The notes below the pieces were generated by a model, which had not been told where the DNA came from, ran no database searches, and saw nothing but the letters and a program-made list of their open reading frames with translations. Below, in pieces: positions 32,224 through 42,928 of a stretch of DNA of 64,000 bases (the stretch's first letter is position 1; every line of letters starts with the position of its first letter). Both the position numbers and the translations under genes were made by a program. Source of the DNA: Methyloversatilis sp. (GTDB taxonomy: Bacteria; Pseudomonadota; Gammaproteobacteria; Burkholderiales; Rhodocyclaceae); NCBI GenBank assembly GCA_016791045.1, contig JAEUNO010000003.1:56172-120171 (forward strand), given 5' to 3'.

Positions 32224-32516
32224 TGACCGTGCGCATCGACTATTTCGTCTATTACCGCATCGATGCCGGACGGGAAGCCGAACTGCTGACGACGCTGGCC
32301 ACCATGCAGGCCTCGCTGCACGCGGCGACCGGCATCGCCGGCCGGGTGCGGCGCCGGCTCGACGACCCGTCGACCTGGATGGAAAGCTACGAAGGTGTCA
32401 GCGACCAGTACGAATTCGAGATCGAACTGGGCAGTCACGCGTTCCGGCACGGTCTGTTCGAACTGCTGGCCGAAGGCAGCCGGCGCCACATGGAACGTTT
32501 CCGCGCGCCCGGATGA
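32220..32516 (+). CDS. DUF4936 family protein
   Basis: 98 aa, beginning MMTVRIDYFVYYRID and containing RVRRRLDDPSTWMESYEGV, a pattern typical of the DUF4936 family found beside ygfZ in betaproteobacteria. It looks like a small alpha/beta dimeric (ferredoxin-like) fold. The function is unknown. ATGA overlap with ygfZ and a 19-bp gap before the NRDE protein suggest one operon. Confidence 0.8.
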   Translation: MMTVRIDYFVYYRIDAGREAELLTTLATMQASLHAATGIAGRVRRRLDDPSTWMESYEGVSDQYEFEIELGSHAFRHGLFELLAEGSRRHMERFRAPG

Positions 32517-32535
32517 TCGGCCGGACCTCCCTGTC

Positions 32536-33327
32536 ATGTGCCTGATCGCGCTCGGCTGGCGGGTGCGGCCCGACATGCCGCTGCTGGTCATCGCCAATCG
32601 CGACGAATTTCATCGCCGCCCGACGGCACCGCTGGCCTTCTGGGCGGACGCGCCGGACGTGCTGGCCGGGCGCGATCTGCAATCCGGCGGCACCTGGATG
32701 GGCGTGACCCGCGATGGCCGCTTTGCTGCACTGACCAATTTCCGCGATCCATCCGCGCAGCGCGCCGACGCCCGTTCGCGCGGTCTGCTGGTGTCGGATT
32801 TCCTGACCGGGCAGGCCAGCGGACCGGAGTACGCGGACGCGCTGCGTCGCGACGGCGGCGACTACAACGGCTTCAATCTGCTGCTGTGCGACGGCAACTC
32901 GCTGCTGTGGATCGGTCACCCGGGCGACGGCAACGTCAGCCTGCGCACGCTTGAACCGGGCCTGCACGCCGTGTCAAATCACCTGCCGGGCACGCCGTGG
33001 CCCAAGCTGGTCAGGGCGATGGACGGCCTTTCGCGAATGCTGCGCAGTCCGGACGCCGCCGTAGCGCCCGGCTTCGGCACGCTCACCGACCAGGCCTTCG
33101 CGGTACTTGCCGATGACACGCCCGCCGACGATGCCGACTTGCCGGACACCGGTGTCGGCATCGAGTGGGAGCGCCGGCTGTCGCCGGTTTTCATCCGCGG
33201 CGACGAGTACGGCACCCGATCGGGCACAATACTGCAGCTGACCGGTCTGTCCCTGAACATCGAGGAACGCCGCTATGGCAGCGGCGGAAGCTACCAGGGC
33301 GCCTCGCGGTTCAGTCTGCGGCGTTGA
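32536..33327 (+). CDS. NRDE/TANGO2 family protein
   Basis: 263 aa. It starts MCLIALGW with Cys2 as in the family, has the ANRDEFHRRPTAPL motif that gives the family its name, and GGTWMGVTRDGRFAALTNFR. These proteins have an N-terminal-nucleophile-like fold; the eukaryotic relative TANGO2 is linked to haem or lipid handling. The bacterial role is not established. Third gene of the ygfZ unit. Confidence 0.9.
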   Translation: MCLIALGWRVRPDMPLLVIANRDEFHRRPTAPLAFWADAPDVLAGRDLQSGGTWMGVTRDGRFAALTNFRDPSAQRADARSRGLLVSDFLTGQASGPEYADALRRDGGDYNGFNLLLCDGNSLLWIGHPGDGNVSLRTLEPGLHAVSNHLPGTPWPKLVRAMDGLSRMLRSPDAAVAPGFGTLTDQAFAVLADDTPADDADLPDTGVGIEWERRLSPVFIRGDEYGTRSGTILQLTGLSLNIEERRYGSGGSYQGASRFSLRR

Positions 33328-33431
33328 AGGTCGGCGAACCCCTTTTTCGTGCGTATCCGATCAAGTTTTGTCTCCAGTATGTCGAAAAAGCAGATTGTTG
33401 CGGCCGCCTCCCCGCCTCCAGCCCCCATTCA

Positions 33432-35156
33432 ATGATTGCCGCACCCCTGCCTTCCACCGAAACGCAACGACTGGCCGCGCTGCACGGCACATCGCTGCTC
33501 GACACGCCGGCTGAACCGTCGTTTGACGACCTGACGCGCCTGGCGTCGCAGATCTGCGGCACGCCGATGGCCGTCATCAGTCTGGTGGATCAGGACCGGC
33601 AATGGTTCAAGTCGCGCGTCGGGGTCGAAGCGACGGAGACACCCCGCGACATCGCCTTCTGCGCGCACACCATTCTCAATACCGAAGTGATGACGGTGGA
33701 CGATGCCCGGTGCGACGCGCGCTTTCACGATAACCCGCTGGTGACCGGCCCCATGGGTTTGCGCTTCTATGCCGGCGCGCCGCTCGACATCGGCATGGGC
33801 GAGCACATCGGTGCGCTGTGCGTGCTGGACATCGTGCCGCGCCAGCTCGACGACGCCCAGCGGGAGGCGCTGGCTGCGCTGGCACGCCAGGTCGTCGCGC
33901 AGATCAGGTTGCGCGAAAAGGTGATTGCACTGCAGGAAGCCACTGCGCGCCAGTCGCTGTTCGAGCAGCAACTGCAGCGCTTCAACGAGGAAATGCAGAC
34001 GCTGGTGGCGCTGCGCACGCGCGAGCTGCAGCAGGCACGCGACCGGGCGGAACTGTATTTCGACGTCGCCGGCAACATGATGGTGGTCACCGATGTGACG
34101 GGCCGGATCGAACGCGCCAACTGCCGCACCGGCGAGGTATTGCGCCGACCGAGCAGTTCGCTGCGCGGCGAGGACTGGTTCGACCTGTGCTTCCCGGCGC
34201 AGGAGCGTGCCGCTGCCCGTGCGTTCTTCACCGGTCTGATCGACGCCGGAAGCGACAGTTCGCGTCGTTTCCACGGTCGCGTGATGACGTCGGACGGTCA
34301 GTTCCGCACCGTGGCATGGCACACGACGCGGCTGGTTGATGAGCGGGGCCTCGGCATCGGTCTGCTCGGCATGGGTGAAGACATCACGGACCGGCTCGAA
34401 GCGGAAGAACATCTGCGCCGGACGCTGGACGAACTCGAGCGCAGCAACATGGGGCTGCAGCAGTTCGTGCATGTCGCCTCCCACGACCTGCGCGAACCGA
34501 TCAACTCCATCCTCAATTTCGCCAAGCTGCTGGCGCGCGACCGGCATGAGGCGGACAGCGAACGCATCGACCGCTACATCGATTTCATCCTGCGCGGCGG
34601 CGAGCGCCTGCGCACGCTGGTCAATGACCTGCTTTCCTTCGTGCGCATCGACAACAGCGAAGCGCGGCTGGATCGCGTGGACCTGAACGAAAGCATCGAA
34701 GACACCCGGCAGGTACTGTCCGATGCGATCGAAAAAGCCGGCGCCACGCTGCACGTGGACCCGCTGCCGGCGGTACTGGGCGACCGCACCCTGCTGGGCC
34801 TGCTGCTGCAGAACCTGGTCAGCAATGCGCTGAAGTTCCACCGGCCGGGCGAAGCCCCGGTCATCCGCATCCGGTCCGAATCGGATGAGCACGAACTGCG
34901 CATCCAGGTGATCGACAACGGCATCGGCATCGCGGACGGCTTTCACGAGAAGATTTTCGGCGTGTTCCAGCGTCTGCACGCGCGTTCGGAATACGAAGGC
35001 ACCGGTCTTGGCCTTGCGTTGAGCCGTCGCATCGCCGACATGCACGGTGCGCGGCTGTACGTGGAGTCGGAAGAAGGCCGCGGCAGCTGTTTCGTGCTCG
35101 CGTTGCCGCTGTCGGCCTGCCTGCCGACTGCTCCGCTGCGGATGGCCGCCGCATGA
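33432..35156 (+). CDS. GAF/PAS sensor histidine kinase
   Basis: 574 aa, soluble. A GAF domain covers about 20-165 (FCAHTILNTEVMTVDDAR, GFYAGAPL-like stretch), followed by a coiled linker with MQTLVALRTRELQQAR, then a PAS domain (about 215-330). The HisKA box FVHVASHDLREPINSI carries the phospho-accepting His near residue 355, and the HATPase has NLVSNALKFH and GTGLGLALSRRIAD. The bacteriophytochrome-like kinase type is suggested by the H box. The next gene is its probable receiver, overlapping by 4 bp. Confidence 0.92.
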   Translation: MIAAPLPSTETQRLAALHGTSLLDTPAEPSFDDLTRLASQICGTPMAVISLVDQDRQWFKSRVGVEATETPRDIAFCAHTILNTEVMTVDDARCDARFHDNPLVTGPMGLRFYAGAPLDIGMGEHIGALCVLDIVPRQLDDAQREALAALARQVVAQIRLREKVIALQEATARQSLFEQQLQRFNEEMQTLVALRTRELQQARDRAELYFDVAGNMMVVTDVTGRIERANCRTGEVLRRPSSSLRGEDWFDLCFPAQERAAARAFFTGLIDAGSDSSRRFHGRVMTSDGQFRTVAWHTTRLVDERGLGIGLLGMGEDITDRLEAEEHLRRTLDELERSNMGLQQFVHVASHDLREPINSILNFAKLLARDRHEADSERIDRYIDFILRGGERLRTLVNDLLSFVRIDNSEARLDRVDLNESIEDTRQVLSDAIEKAGATLHVDPLPAVLGDRTLLGLLLQNLVSNALKFHRPGEAPVIRIRSESDEHELRIQVIDNGIGIADGFHEKIFGVFQRLHARSEYEGTGLGLALSRRIADMHGARLYVESEEGRGSCFVLALPLSACLPTAPLRMAAA

Positions 35157-35557
35157 GCCCGCCGCAGCTGCGCACCATCATGCTGATCGACGACAGCGAA
35201 GCCGACAATTTCTTTCACGGCCTGCTGCTGGAACGCTCCGGTCTGGCCTTGAGCGTGAAGGTATTCGAATGGGCTGAACAGGCGCTTGCCTGGTTCACCG
35301 AGCATCCGTTCCACGATGTGGATCTCGTTCTGCTCGACATCAACATGCCGCGCATGGACGGTTTCGAATTTCTCGACCGCTTTCATCAGCTGCCCGAAGC
35401 GCACCAGGGCGATGCGCGCATCTGCATGCTCAGTTCGTCGCCCCTCGATGACGAGCGCGAACGCGCGATGAGTTACCCACGGGTCACCGATTTCATCGTG
35501 AAGCCGCTGGAGGACGAAACGCTGCCTCAGCTGACCAGTGTGCGCACCATTCTCTGA
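35153..35557 (+). CDS. single-domain response regulator
   Basis: 134 aa, a receiver domain only. IMLIDDSEADN gives the acidic pair, VDLVLLDINMPRMDGFEF the phospho-acceptor Asp, and DFIVKPL the conserved Lys-Pro. No output domain is present, so it may relay phosphate or bind a partner, as seen for CheY-like regulators paired with phytochrome-type kinases. Coupled to the kinase by an ATGA overlap. It overlaps the convergent acetyltransferase by 31 bp. Confidence 0.92.
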   Translation: MSPPQLRTIMLIDDSEADNFFHGLLLERSGLALSVKVFEWAEQALAWFTEHPFHDVDLVLLDINMPRMDGFEFLDRFHQLPEAHQGDARICMLSSSPLDDERERAMSYPRVTDFIVKPLEDETLPQLTSVRTIL

Positions 35558-35955
35558 TGCGCGATGCCGACCTCGTCGAACGGCGAGCCCTCGGCGATGA
35601 AGCCGGCCTTTTCGTAGAACCCGGTTGCGTGTATCTGGGCGTGCAGTTGCAGCAAGGGCATGCCGACCTGCTGCGCCGAGTCGATCAGCGCATCGAGTAT
35701 GGCCCGGCCGATTCCCTGACCGCGCCAGGCCCCCCGCACCGCCATGCGCCCGATGTGCCCGTCCGGCAGCAGACGTCCGCAGGCCACCGGCGCGCCATCG
35801 ATGCAGGCCAGCGCATGCCGGCTGCTTGCGTCATCGGCGTCCCACTCCAGCTCGGCAGGAATCCCCTGTTCAAGGACGAACACCGCCTCGCGCACCGTCC
35901 GGAGCGCCGGTTCAAGTGACGTCCAGTCGCCGACGACGACGGTGAGTGCGCTCAA
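35527..35955 (-). CDS. GNAT-family N-acetyltransferase
   Basis: 142 aa. RMAVRGAWRGQGIGRAILDAL is the acetyl-CoA-binding motif A, and ATGFYEKAGFIAEGSPFDEVGIAHQRM the C-terminal motif B, close to the ElaA/YjcF type. The only start codon consistent with this length is a TTG overlapping the preceding TGA (TTGA). The substrate is unknown. Last gene of the exosortase-tadA transcription unit. Confidence 0.85.
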   Translation of the reverse strand: MSALTVVVGDWTSLEPALRTVREAVFVLEQGIPAELEWDADDASSRHALACIDGAPVACGRLLPDGHIGRMAVRGAWRGQGIGRAILDALIDSAQQVGMPLLQLHAQIHATGFYEKAGFIAEGSPFDEVGIAHQRMVRTLVS

Positions 35956-36430
35956 TCGCGGATATCCACCGGGGTGCCCGCCGGCACCAGATCGAACAGT
36001 TCGATGATGTCGCGATTGCGCATGCGTACGCAGCCGATCGACCCGGGCACACCCATTTCGGCCGTATCCGGACTGCCATGCAGGTAGATGAAGCGGCGCA
36101 TGGTATCGACCTCGCCCAGACGGTTGAAGCCCGGCTCGCAACCGGACAGCCAGAGGATGCGGGTCAGTATCCAGTCCCGGCCGGGGTGACTGGCCGCGAG
36201 TTCGGGCGACCAGCATTCGCCGGTCGGGCGGCGGCGCACGAACACCGTGTTGGCCGGCACGCCGGCGCCGATGCGCGCCCGAATCACATGACGTCCACGC
36301 GGCGTGCGGTAGCTGCCACGCTGTTCGCCGCTGCCGTTGCGCGCAGTCGACACGCGGTAACGACGGATCAGCACATCCCGATCGTCGTACAGCTGCATCC
36401 ACTGGGTGGGAATGTCGAGCGCCAGGCGCA

Positions 36431-36431
<1 letters not shown>
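35952..36431 (-). CDS. L,D-transpeptidase (YkuD domain)
   Basis: 159 aa. The YkuD catalytic motif is present as HGSPDTAEMGVPGSIGCVRM with the catalytic Cys in SIGCVRM. The domain fills nearly the whole protein, and I see no signal peptide or membrane segment at the start I assign (ATG overlapping the tadA TGA by one base). A periplasmic role would need export by another route. No LysM or peptidoglycan-binding domain. Confidence 0.86.
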
Positions 36432-37829
<1,398 letters not shown>

Positions 37830-37857
37830 AGGCAGGAAAACGGTTCGACCCTGGACA

Positions 37858-38721
37858 TCACGGCTCGTTCATGACCGAGCCGACCAGGGTGGCGCTCGCA
37901 GTGACCAGTTCGTCGGCCAGGCGGTGCAGGCGCGATGCGCGACTCACATTCTTGCGCGCCACCATCAGCGCTCCGCTCGCGCGCACGGCGATGGTCTGCG
38001 CGTCGGCATACTCGGCCCCGGCTGGCGTATCGATCAGGATCACGTCGAAATCCTTCGCCAGCTGGCCAAGCAACTGGCTGAACATCGGCCGCGACAGCAG
38101 TTCCTGCGGGTTCGGCGGCACCGCACCCGCCGGCATGACGCACAGGTCAAGCAGCGCCGGCACGCGCTGAACGGCTTCCGGGCCGCCGCGCCCGGCCAGG
38201 GTTTCCGACAGGCCGAGCCGGTTGCTGACGGAGAACAAAGTGTGCTGGCGCGGATTGCGCATGTCGGCGTCGATCAGCAGCGTGCGTTCGCCCAACTGCG
38301 AAAAGACCACCGCGAGATTGGCGGCGATGAAGCTGCGCCCTTCGCCGCGCTCCGGGCTGACGATGGCCAATGTCTTGCGCTCGGCTTCGGCATCGAACCA
38401 GCGCAGCATCAGCTGGCTGCGCAGCGCGCGCAGTTCTTCGACCTGGTGCGTGAACGGGCGGTAAGCCGCGACGACCTCGTCGCTGACACTGCTTTCGCCG
38501 GGTTGCAGGAAGGGGTAATCGAACTGGCGCGACAGCGCGAACTGGATGTCCGATTCCTTCAGCAGCCCGAGCGAGATGGCCGCGTCGCCAAAGCGCAGGC
38601 CGCCATCGCGCTGGGCGCGCAGGATGCGTTCCGCACCATCCGGGCTGAGCCGGCCGGCGTCGATCAGGATGGCGCCGATGGCCCGGCCGGAGCCGGTGTC
38701 GAGCGAAGTGGATGCATTCAT
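37858..38721 (-). CDS. epsG: EpsG-type chain-length determinant tyrosine kinase
   Basis: 287 aa. An N-terminal MshEN-like domain (about 10-75, [17 protein letters not shown]) precedes a BY-kinase-type ATPase. The P-loop is SPERGEGRS (122-130) with Arg129 where most BY kinases have Lys; Walker B is LLIDADMR and the second is VILIDTPAG. The Tyr cluster at the C-terminus, usual in BY kinases, is absent. It partners with the adjacent EpsF to control polysaccharide length. Confidence 0.88.
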   Translation of the reverse strand: MNASTSLDTGSGRAIGAILIDAGRLSPDGAERILRAQRDGGLRFGDAAISLGLLKESDIQFALSRQFDYPFLQPGESSVSDEVVAAYRPFTHQVEELRALRSQLMLRWFDAEAERKTLAIVSPERGEGRSFIAANLAVVFSQLGERTLLIDADMRNPRQHTLFSVSNRLGLSETLAGRGGPEAVQRVPALLDLCVMPAGAVPPNPQELLSRPMFSQLLGQLAKDFDVILIDTPAGAEYADAQTIAVRASGALMVARKNVSRASRLHRLADELVTASATLVGSVMNEP

Positions 38722-38734
38722 TCCAGAGTGTCCT

Positions 38735-40123
38735 TCAGGCGGCGGCTGCGCGGGCGCGCTTGGCGCCCTTGCCGAATTTGGCGGTCGAGATCAGACCCAG
38801 AACGGGCACCCCGAGAAGCTGCTGCAGGTCGTCGTCACCGCGGATGCGCTGGTCGAGCAGTTCGAGCAGCAGCACGGTCCCCACCGCCAGCAGCACGCCG
38901 AGGAATACGGCGACCAGCGTGTTCAGCAGCAGGTTCGGGCTGGAATGTTCCAGCGGCGGCGTGGCCGGCGTCAGCACGACGATATTGGTCTGCGTGGTCT
39001 GGCTTTCCAGGCTGGTCTGCGTGAAGCGCTGCGCCACCGCATCGTAGGCACGCTGCGCACTTTCGACCTCGCGCTGGAGCACCGCCAGATCGTCACGCTG
39101 CTTCTTCAGCTCCAGAACCTTGTCCTTCTGCGCCGCCAGAGATGCCTTGACCTCGGCCTCCCGCTGCACGTTGACCCGGTTGCTGGTGCCCAGCGTGCTG
39201 GCCACCTTCTTCATTTCCGCTTCGAGCTTGGCACGCAGCGAATCGACTTCGCCCTGCGCGCGCTGGTACTCCGGATGATTGCGGCCGAAGCGCTGGCTGG
39301 CGTCGGTCATGCGCGCCTCGCCGCGCGCCAGTTCCGACTTGAGCCCGATGATGAGCGAGTTCTGCTGCACTTCCGGCAGGGTTTCGATCTGCGACTGGCT
39401 GACCTGTGCCTGGCGTGACGCGCTGTCGCTGCGCTGCGCCTGGATCGCGGTGTACTGGCTCGACAGTTCGGCCAGACGGGCATTCTCGATATCGAGCCGC
39501 TCGTCGGTGTTCACGATGCCGCTTTCCTTCTGGAACTCCGACAGCTTGGTCTGCGCCTTTTCGAGCTCTTCGCGCAACGACTTCGACTGGCCGGAGAACC
39601 ACGCGGCGTACTGCTTGGCCGGCTCGATCTTCAGTTCGAGATTGGTATCGATGTAGGCCTGGGCAAAGGCATTCGCCACCGCCGCCGAGAACGCCGGATC
39701 CTGGCCGGAGAACGCGATCGACAGCACATTCGATTCACGCGACGGGCGGACATCGAGTTTCTTTTTCAACAGCTCGGCGAAGTAGGCATCGATCGAACCC
39801 CGGCCTTCGGTCGCCTCGCGCCACTGTTCGACGGCCTGCGCGCTCTTTTCGAAGCCAAGCACCCGCACGACGCGCTGAGCAACGCGGTCCGAGGTGACGA
39901 TGTCGATCTGCGTAGCCATGTAACCCGGCGACACCAGGCCCGGCAGGGTCACGCCCAGGATGGGGTCGGGCGACTTGACGTCGATCAGCACCGACGCCGC
40001 CGATTCGTACTGCTTGGGCAGAACGAGACTGACCGCCACGGTCGTCGCCACAACGACAAGAAGCACGGCCAGCCCGACCAGCCAGCGTGCGCGGAGAATC
40101 AGAAGAAACTGCTGGAAAGTCAT
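38735..40123 (-). CDS. epsF: EpsF chain-length determinant (Wzz/PCP family)
   Basis: A 462-aa polysaccharide co-polymerase with a membrane helix at each end (about 12-35 and 405-428), a large periplasmic coiled-coil region (about 180-370) and a Wzz N-terminal motif (LPKQYESAASVLIDVKSPDP). The cytosolic tail after the second helix is short and Ala/Arg/Lys-rich, consistent with a separate kinase (epsG). It lies 12 bp after epsE. Confidence 0.9.
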   Translation of the reverse strand: MTFQQFLLILRARWLVGLAVLLVVVATTVAVSLVLPKQYESAASVLIDVKSPDPILGVTLPGLVSPGYMATQIDIVTSDRVAQRVVRVLGFEKSAQAVEQWREATEGRGSIDAYFAELLKKKLDVRPSRESNVLSIAFSGQDPAFSAAVANAFAQAYIDTNLELKIEPAKQYAAWFSGQSKSLREELEKAQTKLSEFQKESGIVNTDERLDIENARLAELSSQYTAIQAQRSDSASRQAQVSQSQIETLPEVQQNSLIIGLKSELARGEARMTDASQRFGRNHPEYQRAQGEVDSLRAKLEAEMKKVASTLGTSNRVNVQREAEVKASLAAQKDKVLELKKQRDDLAVLQREVESAQRAYDAVAQRFTQTSLESQTTQTNIVVLTPATPPLEHSSPNLLLNTLVAVFLGVLLAVGTVLLLELLDQRIRGDDDLQQLLGVPVLGLISTAKFGKGAKRARAAAA

Positions 40124-40135
40124 GAATTCATCCGA

Positions 40136-40948
40136 TCAGAAAAGGCTTTCGCGCACATACACGACATCATCACTTTGCAGTGGCAACGCCATTTCAGGTT
40201 CCATCGTGTCAACCTGGCCCGAGGCGTTGCGGCGATGCAGCCGGATACGCTTGTCCGTGCCGCGCAACGTGATGCCACCGCCCTGCGCAAGCGCCTGCAT
40301 GACCGACATGCCGCGTTCCAGACGATAGGCGCCCGGGCGATTGACCTCGCCGTAGATGTAGAACACCGGGGCGCGATGGACGTAAACCATGTCGCCGCCC
40401 TGCACCGCGATGTCCGCTTTCATGCCATCCGGCTGGAACAGCGAAGGCACGTCGATTTCCTTGCGGAACGGCTCACCGTTGCGCGTACCGACCAGCGTCA
40501 CGACGTCGGCACCATTGACCGATGCACCGCCGGCAATCGCCAGGATGTCCGTCACCGTGGTGCCGGCGATCTCGATCGGGTAACGGCCCGGGCGATTCAC
40601 CTGCCCGAGCACGGAAACCTGATTGCCGCGGATCTGCAGCACCAGCACGTTCACCTGCGGCTTGAGCACGAAGCCGCCCTCGCGCAGCTTGTCGGCGATC
40701 AGCTTCTCGGTTGCCGGAAGGGTCAGGCCACCGACATTGACCGCGCCGATCAGCGGGTAGGTGATGCTGCCGTTTTCGGTCACCCGGGTTTCAACGGTGA
40801 GATCGGGATTCTGGAACACGGTCACGCGGACCACGTCGCCGGAACCGAGCGCGTACTCCCGGGCATCGACCGCATGGGCCATCGGCAGCAGGAGTGCGCT
40901 GAACCAGAATGCACACAGCAGGCGCAAAAACTTCGTCATGGTGGACAT
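40136..40948 (-). CDS. epsE: EpsE polysaccharide export protein (Wza family)
   Basis: 270 aa with a signal peptide (about 1-26). The Poly_export domain begins YALGSGDVVRVTVFQNPDLTVETRVTENGSI, then SLBB repeats with VSVLGQVNRPGRYPI and FYIYGEVNRPGAYRL. No lipobox cysteine is seen at the signal cleavage site, unlike typical Wza. It forms the outer-membrane export channel of the EPS system. The gene follows epsD by 62 bp. Confidence 0.92.
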   Translation of the reverse strand: MSTMTKFLRLLCAFWFSALLLPMAHAVDAREYALGSGDVVRVTVFQNPDLTVETRVTENGSITYPLIGAVNVGGLTLPATEKLIADKLREGGFVLKPQVNVLVLQIRGNQVSVLGQVNRPGRYPIEIAGTTVTDILAIAGGASVNGADVVTLVGTRNGEPFRKEIDVPSLFQPDGMKADIAVQGGDMVYVHRAPVFYIYGEVNRPGAYRLERGMSVMQALAQGGGITLRGTDKRIRLHRRNASGQVDTMEPEMALPLQSDDVVYVRESLF

Positions 40949-41010
40949 ATCCAGGTGATGAAGGTGACTGAAGCCCTCCTGAAGAGGGCCGAAAAGCGCG
41001 GCAGGACGTC

Positions 41011-41961
41011 CTACTTGAGGCCCGACAAGCCCTTGTCCACCGCGGTGCCGGCATCCGGCGACGTTGCCGGAGCGGGTTCCGTCGCCGATACCGGCGCTGT
41101 GGTGGCCGCCGGCACATCGGCCGGCGCGCTGAATTCACCGAGGTACTCGATCTTCCCCGACTCACGCAACTTCTTGACTTCGGCCTTTGCCAGTTCGGTC
41201 TTGCGCTGGTTGAACAGGAACTGTTCGATCACCGGCTGCGCGGCCTTCTCGTCTACCGGAACGCTGCGCGAGGCCGCCACTTCAAGCAGCAGTATCGTGT
41301 TTCCGGTACGTACGATGCCGACCTGGCCATCCTTGAGCTTGTGAATGTTCTTGACCATTTCCAGCGGCAGCTGCTCGGCCGGCTTGGTCACTGCGTTGGC
41401 GGTAAAGCGCACATTCTCCGACCGCAGCCACTCGGCAACCTGCTGCATGTTGCGCGGTTCCGCCATGTACTGCTGCAGCTTCGGCATGAAATCCGGGCCG
41501 GCCTGGATCGCAAGCTCGCGCAGGCTGAAGATGCGTCGTTCGGAGAACAGTTCGGGGTGTTCGGCGTAATAGGCGCTGATGTCGGACTCGGTCGGCTTCG
41601 GCGCACCTGCCGAAACCTGCTCGAGGTATGCGCGCGACAGCACTTCGCGCTTTGCGGCTTCGATCGCCTGCAGGGTTTTCGGGTCGCGGTCGAGCTTCTT
41701 GTCGATCGCCTGCTGAACGAGCAATTCCTGGTCGATCAGTCGTTCCAGTACCTGACGGCTCGCGGCCTTCGCCTGTTCGGGGCTGGTCACATTGGTGCGC
41801 TGCATGACCTGGTTGATCTGATGCACCGACACTTCGCCGCCATTCACCTTCACTGCGACCTGTGTCGCGACCTTCTTGTCACCGCTCTCTCCGCCGCACG
41901 CCGCCAGCATTGCCGTCGCCAGAATGGAAAGAACGAGTGCTCGACCTGCATGGTGTGACAT
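41011..41961 (-). CDS. epsD: EpsD-family peptidyl-prolyl isomerase lipoprotein
   Basis: 316 aa. The lipobox LSILATAMLAAC gives a lipoprotein signal. A SurA/PpiC-like N-terminal helix region is followed by a parvulin-like stretch (RRIFSLRELAI). It matches the EpsD proteins encoded first in exosortase-linked EPS operons. The ATG at 41961 has GGGGAC upstream; a GTG 12 codons earlier would give an unlikely lipoprotein start. The C-terminus is Ala/Pro/Thr-rich. Confidence 0.88.
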   Translation of the reverse strand: MSHHAGRALVLSILATAMLAACGGESGDKKVATQVAVKVNGGEVSVHQINQVMQRTNVTSPEQAKAASRQVLERLIDQELLVQQAIDKKLDRDPKTLQAIEAAKREVLSRAYLEQVSAGAPKPTESDISAYYAEHPELFSERRIFSLRELAIQAGPDFMPKLQQYMAEPRNMQQVAEWLRSENVRFTANAVTKPAEQLPLEMVKNIHKLKDGQVGIVRTGNTILLLEVAASRSVPVDEKAAQPVIEQFLFNQRKTELAKAEVKKLRESGKIEYLGEFSAPADVPAATTAPVSATEPAPATSPDAGTAVDKGLSGLK

Positions 41962-42240
41962 GTTGTCCCCGAAAAATTTGTTGCGGATTTGTGACACTTA
42001 GGTCGATTGCCAAGATAGCCCAAGTCCTCAAGCATTAACAGTACCCGCGCTGTGTTACGGCGCCATTGCGTGAAATGTTTCCGTAATGGAGCGGACTCCG
42101 GATGCGGGTTTGCAGAATGTTTCAAGTCAGGCCGGCCACGCCTTCCGTGCCATCCGGTCGCGCGCCGTGCGCGATTGGACAGATGTGGCGGGCATGGCGG
42201 CACAGGCTAGAATCGGCGCTGACCCTGATCCGTTTTCACC

Positions 42241-42570
42241 ATGTCCATTCCAGCCGAATCATTTCTCAGCGCCCTGCAGGTCTTCGCGGCCCATGAACGC
42301 ATGGATCCGCTGATGCTGCTGTGCAAACTGACCGAAGAGTGCGGAGAACTGGCGGAGGCTGTCCTGGTGGAACAAGGATTCAAGCCGCACAAGACGCTTG
42401 AGCCGGAAGCCGCCATTGCCGAGGCCGCCGACGTGCTGTTGTGCATGTTGCTGGTTCTGAGCCGGCTTTACCCGGGACTGACGCCCGAACAGCTGGCCAC
42501 CCGGCTTTCGCAGCGGGCGGACGAGAAACTGGCGCGCTACGTCGCGCGCCAGCCCGCACTGCGGGCCTGA
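42241..42570 (+). CDS. MazG-like nucleotide pyrophosphohydrolase
   Basis: 109 aa, all alpha-helical. The Mg2+-binding EECGELAEAV and EAADVLL motifs are those of the MazG/dCTPase superfamily, which hydrolyses NTPs or dNTPs to monophosphates. It is a single domain, roughly the size of MazG-like half proteins. The substrate is not identifiable from sequence. It starts the DUF3301-pabBC-peptidase-apt group, divergent from epsD across 279 bp. Confidence 0.85.
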   Translation: MSIPAESFLSALQVFAAHERMDPLMLLCKLTEECGELAEAVLVEQGFKPHKTLEPEAAIAEAADVLLCMLLVLSRLYPGLTPEQLATRLSQRADEKLARYVARQPALRA

Positions 42571-42576
42571 CCGACC

Positions 42577-42888
42577 ATGCCGCTTTTTGAACTTTGTGCC
42601 CTGCTGCTCATCGGTGGCTTGATATGGTTGTGGCTGGACAGCCTCAGCGCGCGCGAAATCGGCATGGAGGCGAGCCGGGCCGCCTGCAAGGCCGACGGTG
42701 TGCAGCTGCTTGACGACACCGTGGCCATCCGCAAGGCCTGGCTGGCACGCGACGACAGCGGACAGATGCGCATCCAGCGCACCTATGGCTTCGAGTACAG
42801 CGATGACGGCACACGGCGCCGGCAAGGGTCCGTCACCCTGATCGGCAAGCGCGTCGTGGCGCTGTACATCGCCCCCCACATCATCTGA
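42577..42888 (+). CDS. DUF3301 membrane protein
   Basis: 103 aa with a single N-terminal membrane helix (about 3-20), then a soluble domain with MEASRAACKADGVQLLDDTVAI and a C-terminal beta-rich part. It matches DUF3301, a small betaproteobacterial/gammaproteobacterial family without assigned function. It follows the MazG-like gene by 6 bp. Confidence 0.82.
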   Translation: MPLFELCALLLIGGLIWLWLDSLSAREIGMEASRAACKADGVQLLDDTVAIRKAWLARDDSGQMRIQRTYGFEYSDDGTRRRQGSVTLIGKRVVALYIAPHII

Positions 42889-42928
42889 CACGTCCGACAT
42901 TGAACCGCCCCAACGCACCCGCCTGCCC

